Translations under genes and position numbers: made by a program
In this document: positions 9,599-18,500 of the stretch, piece by piece
Layout of the letters: every line of letters starts with the position of its first letter
Position numbering within the stretch: position 1 is the first letter of the stretch
From: an uncultured Pseudomonadota bacterium
GTDB taxonomy: Bacteria > Bdellovibrionota_B > Oligoflexia > Oligoflexales > CAIYRB01
NCBI GenBank assembly: GCA_903928445.1
Contig: CAIYRB010000102.1
Coordinates: 1-64,000 of the forward strand
DNA: 64,000 nt
Reading direction: 5' to 3'
Notes under the pieces: generated by a model
Seen by the model: only the letters and a program-made list of their open reading frames with translations
The model's database searches: none
What the model was told of the DNA's origin: nothing

Positions 9599-9690
9599 TT
9601 GGCCGATATGCCACAAGCATCATGATGATCGGCCAGATTAGATTGAGGAATCTTGGCCGATATAGAGAAATTTTACCTATAATCGGCCGA
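9599..9690. repeat. four alternating inverted repeats with an exact 27-bp period
   Basis: GGCCGAT at 9601, its complement ATCGGCC at 9628, GGCCGAT at 9655 and ATCGGCC at 9682 alternate in orientation, with starts exactly 27 bp apart. The extended form TTGGCCGATAT is identical in copies 1 and 3; copies 2 and 4 fit CTGGCCGATCA and TCGGCCGATTA on the complementary strand. The array sits directly upstream of the ATPase gene (minus) and 250 bp upstream of the carbonic anhydrase gene (plus). An operator array or a cruciform/RNA-forming element is plausible. The rest of 9691-9944 shows no supported gene. Confidence 0.65.
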
Positions 9691-9944
9691 GCGCACAAGG
9701 CGCACCTATGGGCCGTACGAAAACACACATCTAAAGCAGAAGTGTCCATTGCGATGAGCTTCGGTAACAGTAGCGATGGGGCAACTCGCACCGATGAGTG
9801 GATGATAAAGGGGTGGGGCTGCCGCTTACCAAATCAGGCAGCTTCGCGCTGTTTTAAATCTTTGATCGAATGACTTATTGTGAGTATCGATGTCGTTCAG
9901 TATACCAAGAGCCGAGCGTGAATCAATTCAACGGAGTTTCCTAT

Positions 9945-10616
9945 ATGTCATTCACTCATGCATTCGCCAGCCTCATACTCGTACTGCAACTTACAGCCGC
10001 CTGCACGCACACGGCGACGCAGTCGCCTGCTAGCATCACTGATCATGATGCCATCACGACCCTGCGTGACGGAAACCACAGATTCACCAGTAAGCAAACC
10101 CTCCATCCGCGCCAAGACCAGGCGCGGCTGGCCGAGATGTCTAAAGGTCAGGCGCCTGAGGTCGTGGTGGTCTCGTGCTCCGATTCGCGGGTGCCTCCGG
10201 AGATTGTCTTCGACCAAGGGCTTGGCGATATCTTTTCGGTGCGCACGGCCGGGCATGCTCTTGACGCCTATGCCGTCGGTAGCGTCGAGTATGCCGTTGA
10301 GGCATTGGGTGCCAAGGTCATTCTCGTCTTGGGTCATACATCCTGCGGTGCCATAAAGGCGGCTCTGACGACGCCGGTTGGAGTGTCAACGGGCTCCCCC
10401 AATATTGATCAACTGGTTAAGAGCATTCGTCCTGGTCTCAAGACAGCCGATGCGGCCGACAAGGAATTCATCCAAGCGGCAAAAAATAACGTCGATGCAG
10501 CCATAGCTTACCTGAAACAGCACTCCGCGCTGATCAGTCGTGCGCTGGAGCAAAAGAAGGTCAAAATAGTCGGTGGTCTGTACTATTTGAATACCGGTGA
10601 GGTCGCAATCTGGTAG
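9945..10616 (+). CDS. beta-class carbonic anhydrase, predicted lipoprotein
   Basis: Catalyses interconversion of CO2 and bicarbonate. I chose ATG 9945 (ACGGAG 8 nt upstream) because it gives a clean lipoprotein signal with lipobox LTAAC and modified Cys20; the track start at 9870 adds 25 residues before it. Beta-CA zinc ligands are Cys78 and Asp80 in SCSDSR, and His131 and Cys134 in GHTSCGA. The 223-aa length is normal. The predicted export with lipid anchoring puts it in the periplasm or outer membrane, unlike the usual cytoplasmic beta-class enzymes, though exported bacterial forms exist. No neighbour explains it; the nearest genes are the ATPase and the SNF2 helicase. Confidence 0.88.
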   Translation: MSFTHAFASLILVLQLTAACTHTATQSPASITDHDAITTLRDGNHRFTSKQTLHPRQDQARLAEMSKGQAPEVVVVSCSDSRVPPEIVFDQGLGDIFSVRTAGHALDAYAVGSVEYAVEALGAKVILVLGHTSCGAIKAALTTPVGVSTGSPNIDQLVKSIRPGLKTADAADKEFIQAAKNNVDAAIAYLKQHSALISRALEQKKVKIVGGLYYLNTGEVAIW

Positions 10617-10732
10617 CTGACGCACCAATGAGGTGGTTAAGAGCTTTCGCATGCACCTAAGCTCTCAACGAGCGGCGCGTTCTTGCGCTGCCGCACCACC
10701 GCCTTGACGTGCCGTTAGCATCTGCACGTGGC

Positions 10733-13522
10733 CTAATCCGCCAATAGCGCCTGCTTCAGGTCGAGGGCGACAAGCCGCATCAGGTCGTCATTGTTTAGCT
10801 CGGTTAAGTTGAGCTCGGCACCACCGCTAAGCAGCTCGTCCGCCACACCGCGCTTACTCGTCAACAGATCCGCAATCCGCGCCTCGATGGTTCCAGCACA
10901 GCTAAACTTATGCACCATGACTGGCCGCGTTTGACCGATCCGGTAGGCGCGGTCGGTCGCTTGATCCTCGACCGCCGGATTCCACCATCGATCAAAGTGA
11001 ATCACATGCGAGGCCTGGGTTAAGGTGAGCCCGGTGCCGCCTGCCTTTACCGACAAGACAAAGAAGGGCGGGCCGTCTTCGCGTTGGAAGTCCTCGACCA
11101 GGCGACGCCTTTCGGCAATGGGTGTGTCGCCGTGGAGTACACAGCCGGGGCGGCCAAAGAGCCTGGTGAGTTGTTGCGCAAGGACTTCGGTCATCTGGCG
11201 AAACTGCGTAAACACGAGGACTTTTTCCTGGCGTGCCGCGATCTCTCCGGCGAGATCCAGGAGGCGTTGGAATTTGCCACTGCTGGCGGCGGCAAAGTCG
11301 CCATCGCCGCTGATCATCGCCGGATGATTGCAAATCTGTTTGAGCTTCATCAACGCTGTCAGGACGGCACCTTTTCGCTGTATCGCACCTGCGGCGGCGC
11401 TTTGCTCCGGTCGGTCCTTGGTATGAAGTTCAGCTTTAAGCTCGTCGACAAGCCGCGCATAGAGCGCGGCTTGCATCTTCGTCAAAGAGCAGCGCACCGC
11501 GATCTCGGTCTTACTCGGCAGGTCGGCGATGATGCTGCGGTCCGATTTGAGGCGTCGCAGGAGATAGGGCTGGATCAAACCACGCACGCGTGCATAGGGG
11601 TGTTCGCGTTGCGCGGAGTTCGCCAGGTGCGTGGCAAATTCGGCGGAGGTCCCGAGTAAGCCGGGGTTGATAAAGTCAAAGAGCGACCAGAGGTCTTGGG
11701 GCTGGTTTTCAACCGGCGTTCCGGTCAAGGCCAGTCGGTGCCGGCTGGTCAAACTCTTGACGGCGCGTGTTTGCTGCGTCTGTGGATTCTTAATCGCTTG
11801 AGCTTCATCGAGGACGATTAAATCCCAGGACGTCGTCTGCAGCCAGTCATAGCGAGAGAGGGCGCCGTAGGTGGCAATGACGATGTCGGCTTTGGCGATC
11901 AGGCCTACTGCGTCTTGTAAATCGGCTCTACTTGCTACCGAGGGGTGGGCGACAAAGACGCTGAGCTGCGGGGTGAAGCGATGCGCCTCTGCCTGCCAAT
12001 TGCCGATCAAGGTGGCTGGGGCGATGATCAGGTGAGGTCGGCGTCGCTCGGTATCTTTGGCATGTTCTGGCTGATCTGTTGGACGGTCCGTATGTTCGAC
12101 ACGCTCCTTGGCGATGATCGCCATCAGTGCCAAGACCTGGATGGTTTTGCCTAGACCCATGTCATCTGCCAAGCAGCCGCCAAGGCCAAGCTGATGCAAG
12201 GTCCACAGCCAGTGGACACCAGCCTTTTGGTACGGTCGGAGCGTCGCTTTGAGGTGCGACGGCCCGAGTTCGGCCAAGGCTGTGCTGCTTGGGTGGCGCA
12301 GCTTTTCGAGGCTTGCACTCAGCCATGCGCCTGCTTGCACCGAGGCCCAGTCTAGGTCCGTGCTGTCTGCGTCTTGAGGGGACGTCGCCGCGGCGGCGCC
12401 CCCGCTTTGCATGCGGTTGATGAGACGCAAGGCCTGGGCAAAGGTCAGTCCTTGCTGCTCGACTAAAGCGGCGATGCGCTCCCAGCTACCGAGGACTTGC
12501 TCTAGGCGCTTGCCATCGACCTCGACCCATTGGCCACGAATCAGGACTAAACCAGCGCTTGCTTGCCGCAAGCGCTCCCATTCCTCCGGCGACACCGGCT
12601 GGCCGGCTAGAGATAGGTTCAGGCGGAAGTCGAGAAGTGCGCCGATGCCGACCTTGGCCGGTGGGTTTGTGCCGACCTCGACAGCGACTTGTGGCCGAGG
12701 TGGTTTACCATTGTTCCACCAAGCCGGCACGCGCAGCGTCAGGCCTGCGGCCTCGAGCTTGCTGGCGTCGCAGAGGATGCGGTAGGCCTCGCTGCTGCTC
12801 AGCGTTTGCGGCGCGAACAAGCGTTTGTCGGCGATCATTTCGCGCAACATCGAGCTATGCGCTGCAGCCGCTTGCAACGCTGCGCCGATTTTCGCGACGC
12901 CGGTGTCTTGGCCTTTGGCAACGAGGTCTTTGAGGACGCGTCCAAGCAACGCATGTTGCGGCTTTGCGCCGAGCGACAGGCGCAGCGTGTAGGTCGCCAC
13001 AAAAGCAAACGGCTTATCTGGATCTGCGGCATGTTCCGCCACACTGAGGCACACACGCCCGAGAGTGTCCCATGCCGCGTGGTGCGCCGCGAGCAGCTCT
13101 TGCAGCGGCTTTTGCTGTTGGTTTTGCCAAGACTGGATGGCGGTGGCGATGCTGTGCCAGAGAAGGTCGACGGTGGCCAGGTCGAGGTACTCGCCGCCTG
13201 GGAGTGGGGGAGCGATGCTGAGCCAGCGTGCCGCCTCGCTGGGATCAAGTGTTGCCTTACCCTGGGCGATAAAGCGCGTCAGGTGCAGTTTGGCAAAGTC
13301 GCGCCAATACGCTTCCGGCGCGTTAAGTAAGGCCGTTGGCCAGCATGCGGCTAAAAAGGCGAGCCCATGACCGTGGTCTTGGCCAAAGGCGGCAGACAGT
13401 GGCGACGGGGCGACGTCACCACTAGCTCCTACAAGATGCAGCACCCTTGCCGGTGATAGCGTTAAATGGCCGCCGGCAAATGGGTTGGCGTCGTCTGGCT
13501 GCAGCTGATCGCTAACGGTCAC
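10733..13522 (-). CDS. SNF2-family DEAD/DEAH helicase
   Basis: A Swi2/Snf2 ATP-dependent DNA translocase of about 929 aa. An N-terminal SNF2-associated helicase region (DUF3670-like) precedes the motor. Motor motifs in order: DDMGLGKTIQ (Walker A), LDEAQAIKN (DEAQ box), LTGTPVENQ (motif III), then HFDRWWNPAVEDQATDRAYRIGQ (motifs V/VI). It resembles bacterial HepA/RapA-like remodelers that act on DNA-protein or RNA polymerase complexes. GTG 13522 is preferred because it overlaps the upstream gene's stop by only 11 nt and has AAGG upstream; the ORF track's GTG 13573 would overlap 62 nt. It is the last gene of a minus-strand run with the esterase and acyl-CoA ligase. Its likely partner is the SWIM protein at 7.5 kb. 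Confidence 0.9.
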   Translation of the reverse strand: MTVSDQLQPDDANPFAGGHLTLSPARVLHLVGASGDVAPSPLSAAFGQDHGHGLAFLAACWPTALLNAPEAYWRDFAKLHLTRFIAQGKATLDPSEAARWLSIAPPLPGGEYLDLATVDLLWHSIATAIQSWQNQQQKPLQELLAAHHAAWDTLGRVCLSVAEHAADPDKPFAFVATYTLRLSLGAKPQHALLGRVLKDLVAKGQDTGVAKIGAALQAAAAHSSMLREMIADKRLFAPQTLSSSEAYRILCDASKLEAAGLTLRVPAWWNNGKPPRPQVAVEVGTNPPAKVGIGALLDFRLNLSLAGQPVSPEEWERLRQASAGLVLIRGQWVEVDGKRLEQVLGSWERIAALVEQQGLTFAQALRLINRMQSGGAAAATSPQDADSTDLDWASVQAGAWLSASLEKLRHPSSTALAELGPSHLKATLRPYQKAGVHWLWTLHQLGLGGCLADDMGLGKTIQVLALMAIIAKERVEHTDRPTDQPEHAKDTERRRPHLIIAPATLIGNWQAEAHRFTPQLSVFVAHPSVASRADLQDAVGLIAKADIVIATYGALSRYDWLQTTSWDLIVLDEAQAIKNPQTQQTRAVKSLTSRHRLALTGTPVENQPQDLWSLFDFINPGLLGTSAEFATHLANSAQREHPYARVRGLIQPYLLRRLKSDRSIIADLPSKTEIAVRCSLTKMQAALYARLVDELKAELHTKDRPEQSAAAGAIQRKGAVLTALMKLKQICNHPAMISGDGDFAAASSGKFQRLLDLAGEIAARQEKVLVFTQFRQMTEVLAQQLTRLFGRPGCVLHGDTPIAERRRLVEDFQREDGPPFFVLSVKAGGTGLTLTQASHVIHFDRWWNPAVEDQATDRAYRIGQTRPVMVHKFSCAGTIEARIADLLTSKRGVADELLSGGAELNLTELNNDDLMRLVALDLKQALLAD

Positions 13523-14606
13523 AACCTTGCGCCTTGCAGCTGACGTCACTAAAGCGGCGCCTGCTCGCTGCACCAGACAGCCAATCGCGCAGCATCACAC
13601 TATTGCTGCTGACGTGATAAAAGTCGTTGTTCCAGGTATTGCAGTGGACGGTGCCGACGGAGACATAGCTGTTGAAATTGGGCACTGCGCTGGCGATCGA
13701 GTCAAGCATGGCGAACATACCAGGGCGCCACTCCTCCTTGTTTGGACTTGGATAGAAGTCCATTTGCACCGTGTCAGCATGGTTGGTTGCCTGGGAAAAG
13801 TGGATGTTTGGGTAGTGGCGAGCGGCGCGGATGTAAAAATCGTTCATGTTTAATCTGCTAAAATCGACTTGCTTCGGGTCCAATTCTGGAATCCAACTTG
13901 GCGCGGCTGCTTCGATATTCCAACCGTAGATGTTGAGGCCTGGCTTGCCAGGCGCTGGAACAGCGACGCTGGAGTCGGCAAATTGATCGAGCTCGGCGCC
14001 TGGGAAGGACTCTTGGACCAACGGCGTATAAAATACCGAGGCATAGCCCCCCGCGCTGCAACCGCTGACGAAGACGCGCTTTGCAGCGCTGAGGTTTTTC
14101 TTGCTCCAATCCATCACGGCTTGGACATTGACGGCGCCACGGTGGTGGATCTGGTATTTGTAGCCACGCGGACTCTGGTAGGTTTTGTCGATGTGGCCCC
14201 AGTGCAAATCGCCGGTGCAGTAGGGGATGAAGACCCTGGTCCAGCCGACATAGGGGTTGTCAAGATTCCTTAGGTCGTTGACTCCGGGTATGCCGAACAA
14301 GACAGCAAAGCGTGCTGGCTCAACGCGATCGAGAAAGCGCGTTGAGCCGAGGTCGCAACCAGCTCCGTCGGCGCAGGAACCGCCGCCCATAAAGTCGAAG
14401 ACGACCCGCTCCGGGTCACCAGGATAAACAAAAAAGGAGAATGGATCGCCGCGAGCACAAGAGGTCTCACCGCCTGGTTGGTATTCCTCCCAACCAGAGA
14501 ATAGCGTGGTATGGGCTATTTCGGCATGGACAGCGCGACTGCCGAGCAAAAGGGCCAAGGACGCTTGGGTCATCAGGACCACGACTCGCGACCAAACGAT
14601 GGGCAT
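13512..14606 (-). CDS. pectinacetylesterase-family secreted hydrolase
   Basis: A secreted serine hydrolase of the pectinacetylesterase/Notum-like family. The start ATG 14606 has GGGAGG 6 nt upstream and opens a signal peptide (MPIVWSRVVV..., cleavage near VHA-E); the track's ATG 14636 precedes the ribosome binding site. The oxyanion region is FMGGGSCADG, and the nucleophile is the serine in SGCSAGGYAS; an Asp/His pair is expected further down, with FADSS and VGTVHCNTW as candidates. Several cysteine-rich segments suggest disulfides. It would remove acyl groups from a polymer or lipid in the periplasm or medium. It follows the acyl-CoA ligase gene by 33 nt and overlaps the SNF2 gene, so one transcript is likely. 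Confidence 0.85.
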   Translation of the reverse strand: MPIVWSRVVVLMTQASLALLLGSRAVHAEIAHTTLFSGWEEYQPGGETSCARGDPFSFFVYPGDPERVVFDFMGGGSCADGAGCDLGSTRFLDRVEPARFAVLFGIPGVNDLRNLDNPYVGWTRVFIPYCTGDLHWGHIDKTYQSPRGYKYQIHHRGAVNVQAVMDWSKKNLSAAKRVFVSGCSAGGYASVFYTPLVQESFPGAELDQFADSSVAVPAPGKPGLNIYGWNIEAAAPSWIPELDPKQVDFSRLNMNDFYIRAARHYPNIHFSQATNHADTVQMDFYPSPNKEEWRPGMFAMLDSIASAVPNFNSYVSVGTVHCNTWNNDFYHVSSNSVMLRDWLSGAASRRRFSDVSCKAQGCDR

Positions 14607-14639
14607 GTTGGACCTCCCGACCTGGAGTTTATGCACGCT

Positions 14640-16205
14640 TCAAAGGACTGCGCCGTGACTATCGCGTAGCGCCCGTTTTAGGATCTTGCCGGTCGGGCCT
14701 TTTGGCAGCTGTGGCAAGATCTTGATGTGGCGCGGGTATTTATAGGTCGCCAAGTGGCTTTGGCAATAATGCACCAGCTCAGCACTCGTCGCCTGGCAGC
14801 CTGGTCTGAGCACGATAAAAGCATGGACCTCCTCGCCGTGGCTTGGGTGCGGTAGGCCGACGACGGCGGCCTCCATCACCGCGGTGTGCGCGTAGAGGAT
14901 CTCCTCGATTTCACGGGGGTAGATGTTAAAGCCACCGCGGATGATGAGGTCCTTTTTGCGGTCGACGATACGGTAGAAGCCGTCGTCGTCGCGCTCGGCG
15001 ATATCACCGGTGTGGAACCAGCCATCTTGCAGCACCTCGCTGGTGGCCTCGGGACGGTTGTAATAGCCCTTCATTACGTTGTGGCCTTTGATGCAGATCT
15101 CACCCCGGGTGTTGGCCGTGGTGACGATGTCGCCGCCGGCGTCGACGAGACGAGCCTCGACGCCCCAGATCGGTCGGCCGATGCTACCGATGCGTTTGCC
15201 GCCGTTGATGGGATTCATCGTCGCGACGGGGGAGGTTTCTGAAAGACCATAGGCCTCGATCATATCGAGCCCGAAGGTCGCATCAAAGCGCTTGATCACC
15301 TCCTCGGGCATGGCGGCGCCGCCACATAGACAGAAGCGCAAACTGGACAGCATCGCCGGACTGATACCGTGGGCGTGGAGCAGAGCATAGTACATCGTCG
15401 GCACGCCGGCAAAATAGTTGACTCGGTGCTGCTCGATCAGCGTGGCCGTGGCGTGTGCGTCAAACCGGGTTTGTAAGACCAAAGTGCCGCCAGCCAAAAG
15501 CACGGCATTTTGCAAAGCCGTCTGGCCGAAGCTATGAAACAACGGCAACGCCAGCAGCCCGACGATGTCATGGCTGGGAAAAGATAGCGGTAGCTGCAAG
15601 ATATAGGCGGCGTTGTAAAATAAATTGAATTGGCTTAGCTCAGCGCCTTTGGGGCGGCCGGTCGTGCCTGAGGTGTAGATGATCACCGCCGTGTCTTCGG
15701 GGGTGCTCGGGTAGAGATCGCAGTATAGAGGTACGTCCTGTAGCAAGGGAGTCCAGGCAAAGGCCTTCTTGCCGTCTGACTCTGCCGCAAGCTCAGGGGC
15801 CATCTCATCGCCACCGCAGGCGATGAATAGCGGGCATTTTGGGGCGCGGTGCCAAGCGGCAAGCGCCTCACCGCGCATGGCCGCACCGGCGATCAACACG
15901 TGGCTGTCGCTATCGTTGAGATGGTAGGTAATCTCATCAGCCTTGAGCATGGTATTGAGCGGAACCACCGGGCAGCCAATGAGCTGAGCCGCATAGTAGG
16001 CGACCGGGAAGGCTGGCGTGTTGGGCAACATCAATGCAACATGTTGCCCGGGAGAAAGCCCAATGGCGCGCAATGAACCGGCTAGCCGCTGCACCTGGGT
16101 CCACAGCTCGGCGTAGGTGAGGACATCGCCGTCGTGGATCAAGGCGGCTTTACCCGGGAATCTAAGCGTCGATTCCCGCAGCAGAGTGGCGATGTTTAGG
16201 CTCAT
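14640..16205 (-). CDS. AMP-dependent acyl-CoA synthetase (long-chain fatty-acid CoA ligase type)
   Basis: Activates a carboxylic acid, probably a fatty acid, to its acyl-CoA through an acyl-adenylate. Adenylation-domain signatures are IIYTSGTTGRPKGAE (P-loop), EAYGLSETSPVATM (motif A5), GWFHTGDIAERDDDG (hinge Asp) and RKKDLIIRGGFNIYPREIEE (A8). The catalytic lysine is in PKGPTGKILKR near the C terminus. The 521-aa length is standard, with no signal peptide. ATG follows GAGGAA by 6 nt. It heads a minus-strand cluster and is divergent from the M24 peptidase gene across a 115-bp gap that should hold both promoters. Crotonase genes nearby support a fatty-acid oxidation setting. Confidence 0.92.
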   Translation of the reverse strand: MSLNIATLLRESTLRFPGKAALIHDGDVLTYAELWTQVQRLAGSLRAIGLSPGQHVALMLPNTPAFPVAYYAAQLIGCPVVPLNTMLKADEITYHLNDSDSHVLIAGAAMRGEALAAWHRAPKCPLFIACGGDEMAPELAAESDGKKAFAWTPLLQDVPLYCDLYPSTPEDTAVIIYTSGTTGRPKGAELSQFNLFYNAAYILQLPLSFPSHDIVGLLALPLFHSFGQTALQNAVLLAGGTLVLQTRFDAHATATLIEQHRVNYFAGVPTMYYALLHAHGISPAMLSSLRFCLCGGAAMPEEVIKRFDATFGLDMIEAYGLSETSPVATMNPINGGKRIGSIGRPIWGVEARLVDAGGDIVTTANTRGEICIKGHNVMKGYYNRPEATSEVLQDGWFHTGDIAERDDDGFYRIVDRKKDLIIRGGFNIYPREIEEILYAHTAVMEAAVVGLPHPSHGEEVHAFIVLRPGCQATSAELVHYCQSHLATYKYPRHIKILPQLPKGPTGKILKRALRDSHGAVL

Positions 16206-16320
16206 GGGGGATTCCTCTTTTGCTTAGAAGCTAGCTCTATTTTAAATGACTTACAAGTGCTTGCGTTGGCCGCGCCGTGAGGTTAAGTAGTCAGATAAGA
16301 TCTCAATCTAGGAGCCCAGC

Positions 16321-17220
16321 ATGACGACTTCGGAACTTTCATGTACCGCTGCGGACCTCGCCGGCTACCTTCGCTCGCAACGCCTCGCTTATGCCTGTGC
16401 CACGCATGTCGAGTCCCAGCTCGAGGCTGGAATGACGGAAATTCAGGCGGCGGACCTGATGCGTGCTTACATGATTCGCCACGATATTCACCATTACTTT
16501 CATGCTCCCTTCGTTTGGTTTGGCGATCGCACCGAACTAGCCCTGGAGTGGAGCGACGACGAGTTTTTACCGTCGCAACGTCGGCTGGTCCGGGGCATGC
16601 CGGTGATCCTCGATGTCGCGCCGATCGTCGACGGCTATGCATCGGACATCGGCTATGCCTTCGCCTTTGGCGGTCATCCCGTGGTGGAGGCTATGCTCGC
16701 GGATCTTGAGGTCTACCGGGATATGATCCCGCGCCTGCTCAAAGCGGGCGCGACCATGCAGCAGGTCTATCGCACGTTGGACCTGCAGATCGCCGCGGCC
16801 GGTTATCGCAGCAGTCATCACGCTTATCCTGCTGGTGTGATCGGCCACCGGGTGAGCAAATTCGCCGCAGGGATCGGCGACGAGGCCTTAACGGGGGGCT
16901 TTGGCAAGTCGGCCTTTCATTACTTGAAAACCAAGAAAGAACTGTCACAGCATGACCCTTTGGTGTCGCCGTATTGGAATGGTTGCGACCAGTCGGCGCA
17001 TGCACCTGAGGCGGGACTCTGGGCCGTGGAGCCGCATATTGCGCGGGGTGGTATCGGCGTTAAATTCGAGGAACTACTGGTCGTCACGGAAGGGGATGCC
17101 TACTGGCTTGACCCAGAGCCGCCGCATGTTCAGCGTTGGCGATTGACAGCTGGTGCGGGCTCGGGGCGTGGCGCAAGCGTTTCAGCATTCGCGTCTGAGC
17201 CAAGCGGTCGCGAAGCATAG
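16321..17220 (+). CDS. M24-family metallopeptidase-like protein
   Basis: A pita-bread-fold protein of the methionine aminopeptidase/Xaa-Pro peptidase family. The two expected metal-binding aspartates are Asp98 and Asp109 in ILDVAPIVDGYASDIG, with later ligands at His of GVIGHRV, Glu of VEPHI and Glu of VVTE. Metal-dependent hydrolysis of the N-terminal bond of a peptide is therefore plausible; some M24 members are non-peptidase. At 299 aa it lacks the N-terminal creatinase domain seen in prolidases. No signal peptide. The crotonase-like gene follows 40 bp downstream on the same strand. Confidence 0.85.
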   Translation: MTTSELSCTAADLAGYLRSQRLAYACATHVESQLEAGMTEIQAADLMRAYMIRHDIHHYFHAPFVWFGDRTELALEWSDDEFLPSQRRLVRGMPVILDVAPIVDGYASDIGYAFAFGGHPVVEAMLADLEVYRDMIPRLLKAGATMQQVYRTLDLQIAAAGYRSSHHAYPAGVIGHRVSKFAAGIGDEALTGGFGKSAFHYLKTKKELSQHDPLVSPYWNGCDQSAHAPEAGLWAVEPHIARGGIGVKFEELLVVTEGDAYWLDPEPPHVQRWRLTAGAGSGRGASVSAFASEPSGREA

Positions 17221-17260
17221 GCTGACCATTGCCAGTATATGGCACCTCAAGGAGTCGCAG

Positions 17261-18340
17261 GTGACGGTTGAGACTAAATCGGCAGGAGCGTCCCAGAATG
17301 GCCTCAGCGGTGCGTCGATAGCTCTGGCACCGCTGGCGCTACCGCTAGCTCAGGACCAGCTCGATCCGCGCGTCGTCATCAGCATGCCTAGCGCCACGCT
17401 GCTCGATATCGAAGATGGCGTATCGTGCCTGGTGTTCCACTCGAAGTTGAACACGATTAACGCCGAGATTACGGCCATGATCAGGCAAAGCCTGGAGGTC
17501 ACGGCGGCCACGTTTGATGCGCTGGTGATCGCCAACGGTGCCGCACATTTCTCTGCTGGGGCCGATATTCGTGACTTTCTGGTGGCGATCCGGGGCAAGG
17601 ATTGGGCGCGCATCGACCAGATGGAGACCGAGTTTCAGGGACTGATGCAAGAGCTTAAATGCGCTAAGTTCCCGGTGGTGTCTTGTCCGGTCGGCATGAC
17701 CTTTGGTGCTGGCTGTGAAATCAGCTTACATGCGACTTTGCGCCTGGCAAGTAGCAACACAAGGGCTGGTTTAGTCGAGACCAACGTCGGCCTGTTTCCC
17801 GCAGGTGGGGGCACCAAGGAGTTGGCACTCCGGGCGTACGCCCGTGCGACTGACGATGCGGGCGGCGATCCCATGGCCTTTTTGCGCCAGGTATTTAATC
17901 TGATCAGCGCGGCAAAAACCTCGGCGACGGCGCAGGAAGCCATTGATATGGGGCTCTTTTCAGCGGCAACGACGCCGATCGAAGCGACGCGCGAGCTGGT
18001 GGCGCCAAGGGCTAAGCAGGCGGCCTTGGCCCTGATTCCCGGCTTCGTGGCGAAGTCTCGCCACAACACCATCCGCGCTGCCGGACATGCTGGTATCCAG
18101 AGCTTTAAGGCCGACCTGGCGCAATTGGTTGAAAGTGGCAGGATCTCACGCTATGACGCTGTCATCGGTGAAAAGATCGCCACCGTGCTCTGTGGTGGCG
18201 ACGTCGAGGCCGGCACTTTGGTCAGCGAGCAGACGCTGCTCGACCTCGAGCGGGACTTATTTGTCGAGCTGTGCCAGCAGCCGAACACTCTTGAGCGGAT
18301 CGAGTACATGCTGAAACACGGCAAACCGCTGCGCAATTGA
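17261..18340 (+). CDS. crotonase-like protein resembling the C-terminal half of FadN-type 3-hydroxyacyl-CoA dehydrogenase
   Basis: An enoyl-CoA hydratase/isomerase fold of 359 aa. GTG 17261 is chosen for the AAGGAG 6 nt upstream; the track's earlier start overlaps the M24 gene. The oxyanion-forming segments are NGAAHFSAGADIRDF and CPVGMTFGAGCEI. The end, ERIEYMLKHGKPLRN, is a signature of FadN-like bifunctional enzymes in which a crotonase domain follows an NAD-binding 3-hydroxyacyl-CoA dehydrogenase. The dehydrogenase half is absent here, and only a low-complexity lead of about 45 residues replaces it. Either it is a natural stand-alone form or the remnant of a split gene. Its expected role is hydration or isomerisation in fatty-acid beta-oxidation. 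Confidence 0.8.
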   Translation: MTVETKSAGASQNGLSGASIALAPLALPLAQDQLDPRVVISMPSATLLDIEDGVSCLVFHSKLNTINAEITAMIRQSLEVTAATFDALVIANGAAHFSAGADIRDFLVAIRGKDWARIDQMETEFQGLMQELKCAKFPVVSCPVGMTFGAGCEISLHATLRLASSNTRAGLVETNVGLFPAGGGTKELALRAYARATDDAGGDPMAFLRQVFNLISAAKTSATAQEAIDMGLFSAATTPIEATRELVAPRAKQAALALIPGFVAKSRHNTIRAAGHAGIQSFKADLAQLVESGRISRYDAVIGEKIATVLCGGDVEAGTLVSEQTLLDLERDLFVELCQQPNTLERIEYMLKHGKPLRN

Positions 18341-18500
18341 GGCGGTTTGAATGGGCGAAGTTGGTCTCAACCCTGACTGTGCTAGCGCGATGGGCGGAAT
18401 CTAGGTATCCTCGTGGTCGCACGGTCATCAGCAGCGTACCCATGACGCCTAGTTCGGGCGAAGAGCTTTGATCATTACCCCTTAAGTAAAGAGGATTCCA

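Noticed and set aside
9599-9690. CRISPR array
   Set aside because: Repeats are only 7-11 bp, alternate in orientation and lack nearby cas genes.
12689-13330. 213-aa plus-strand ORF opposite the SNF2 helicase gene
   Set aside because: Shadow of a helicase with complete motifs.
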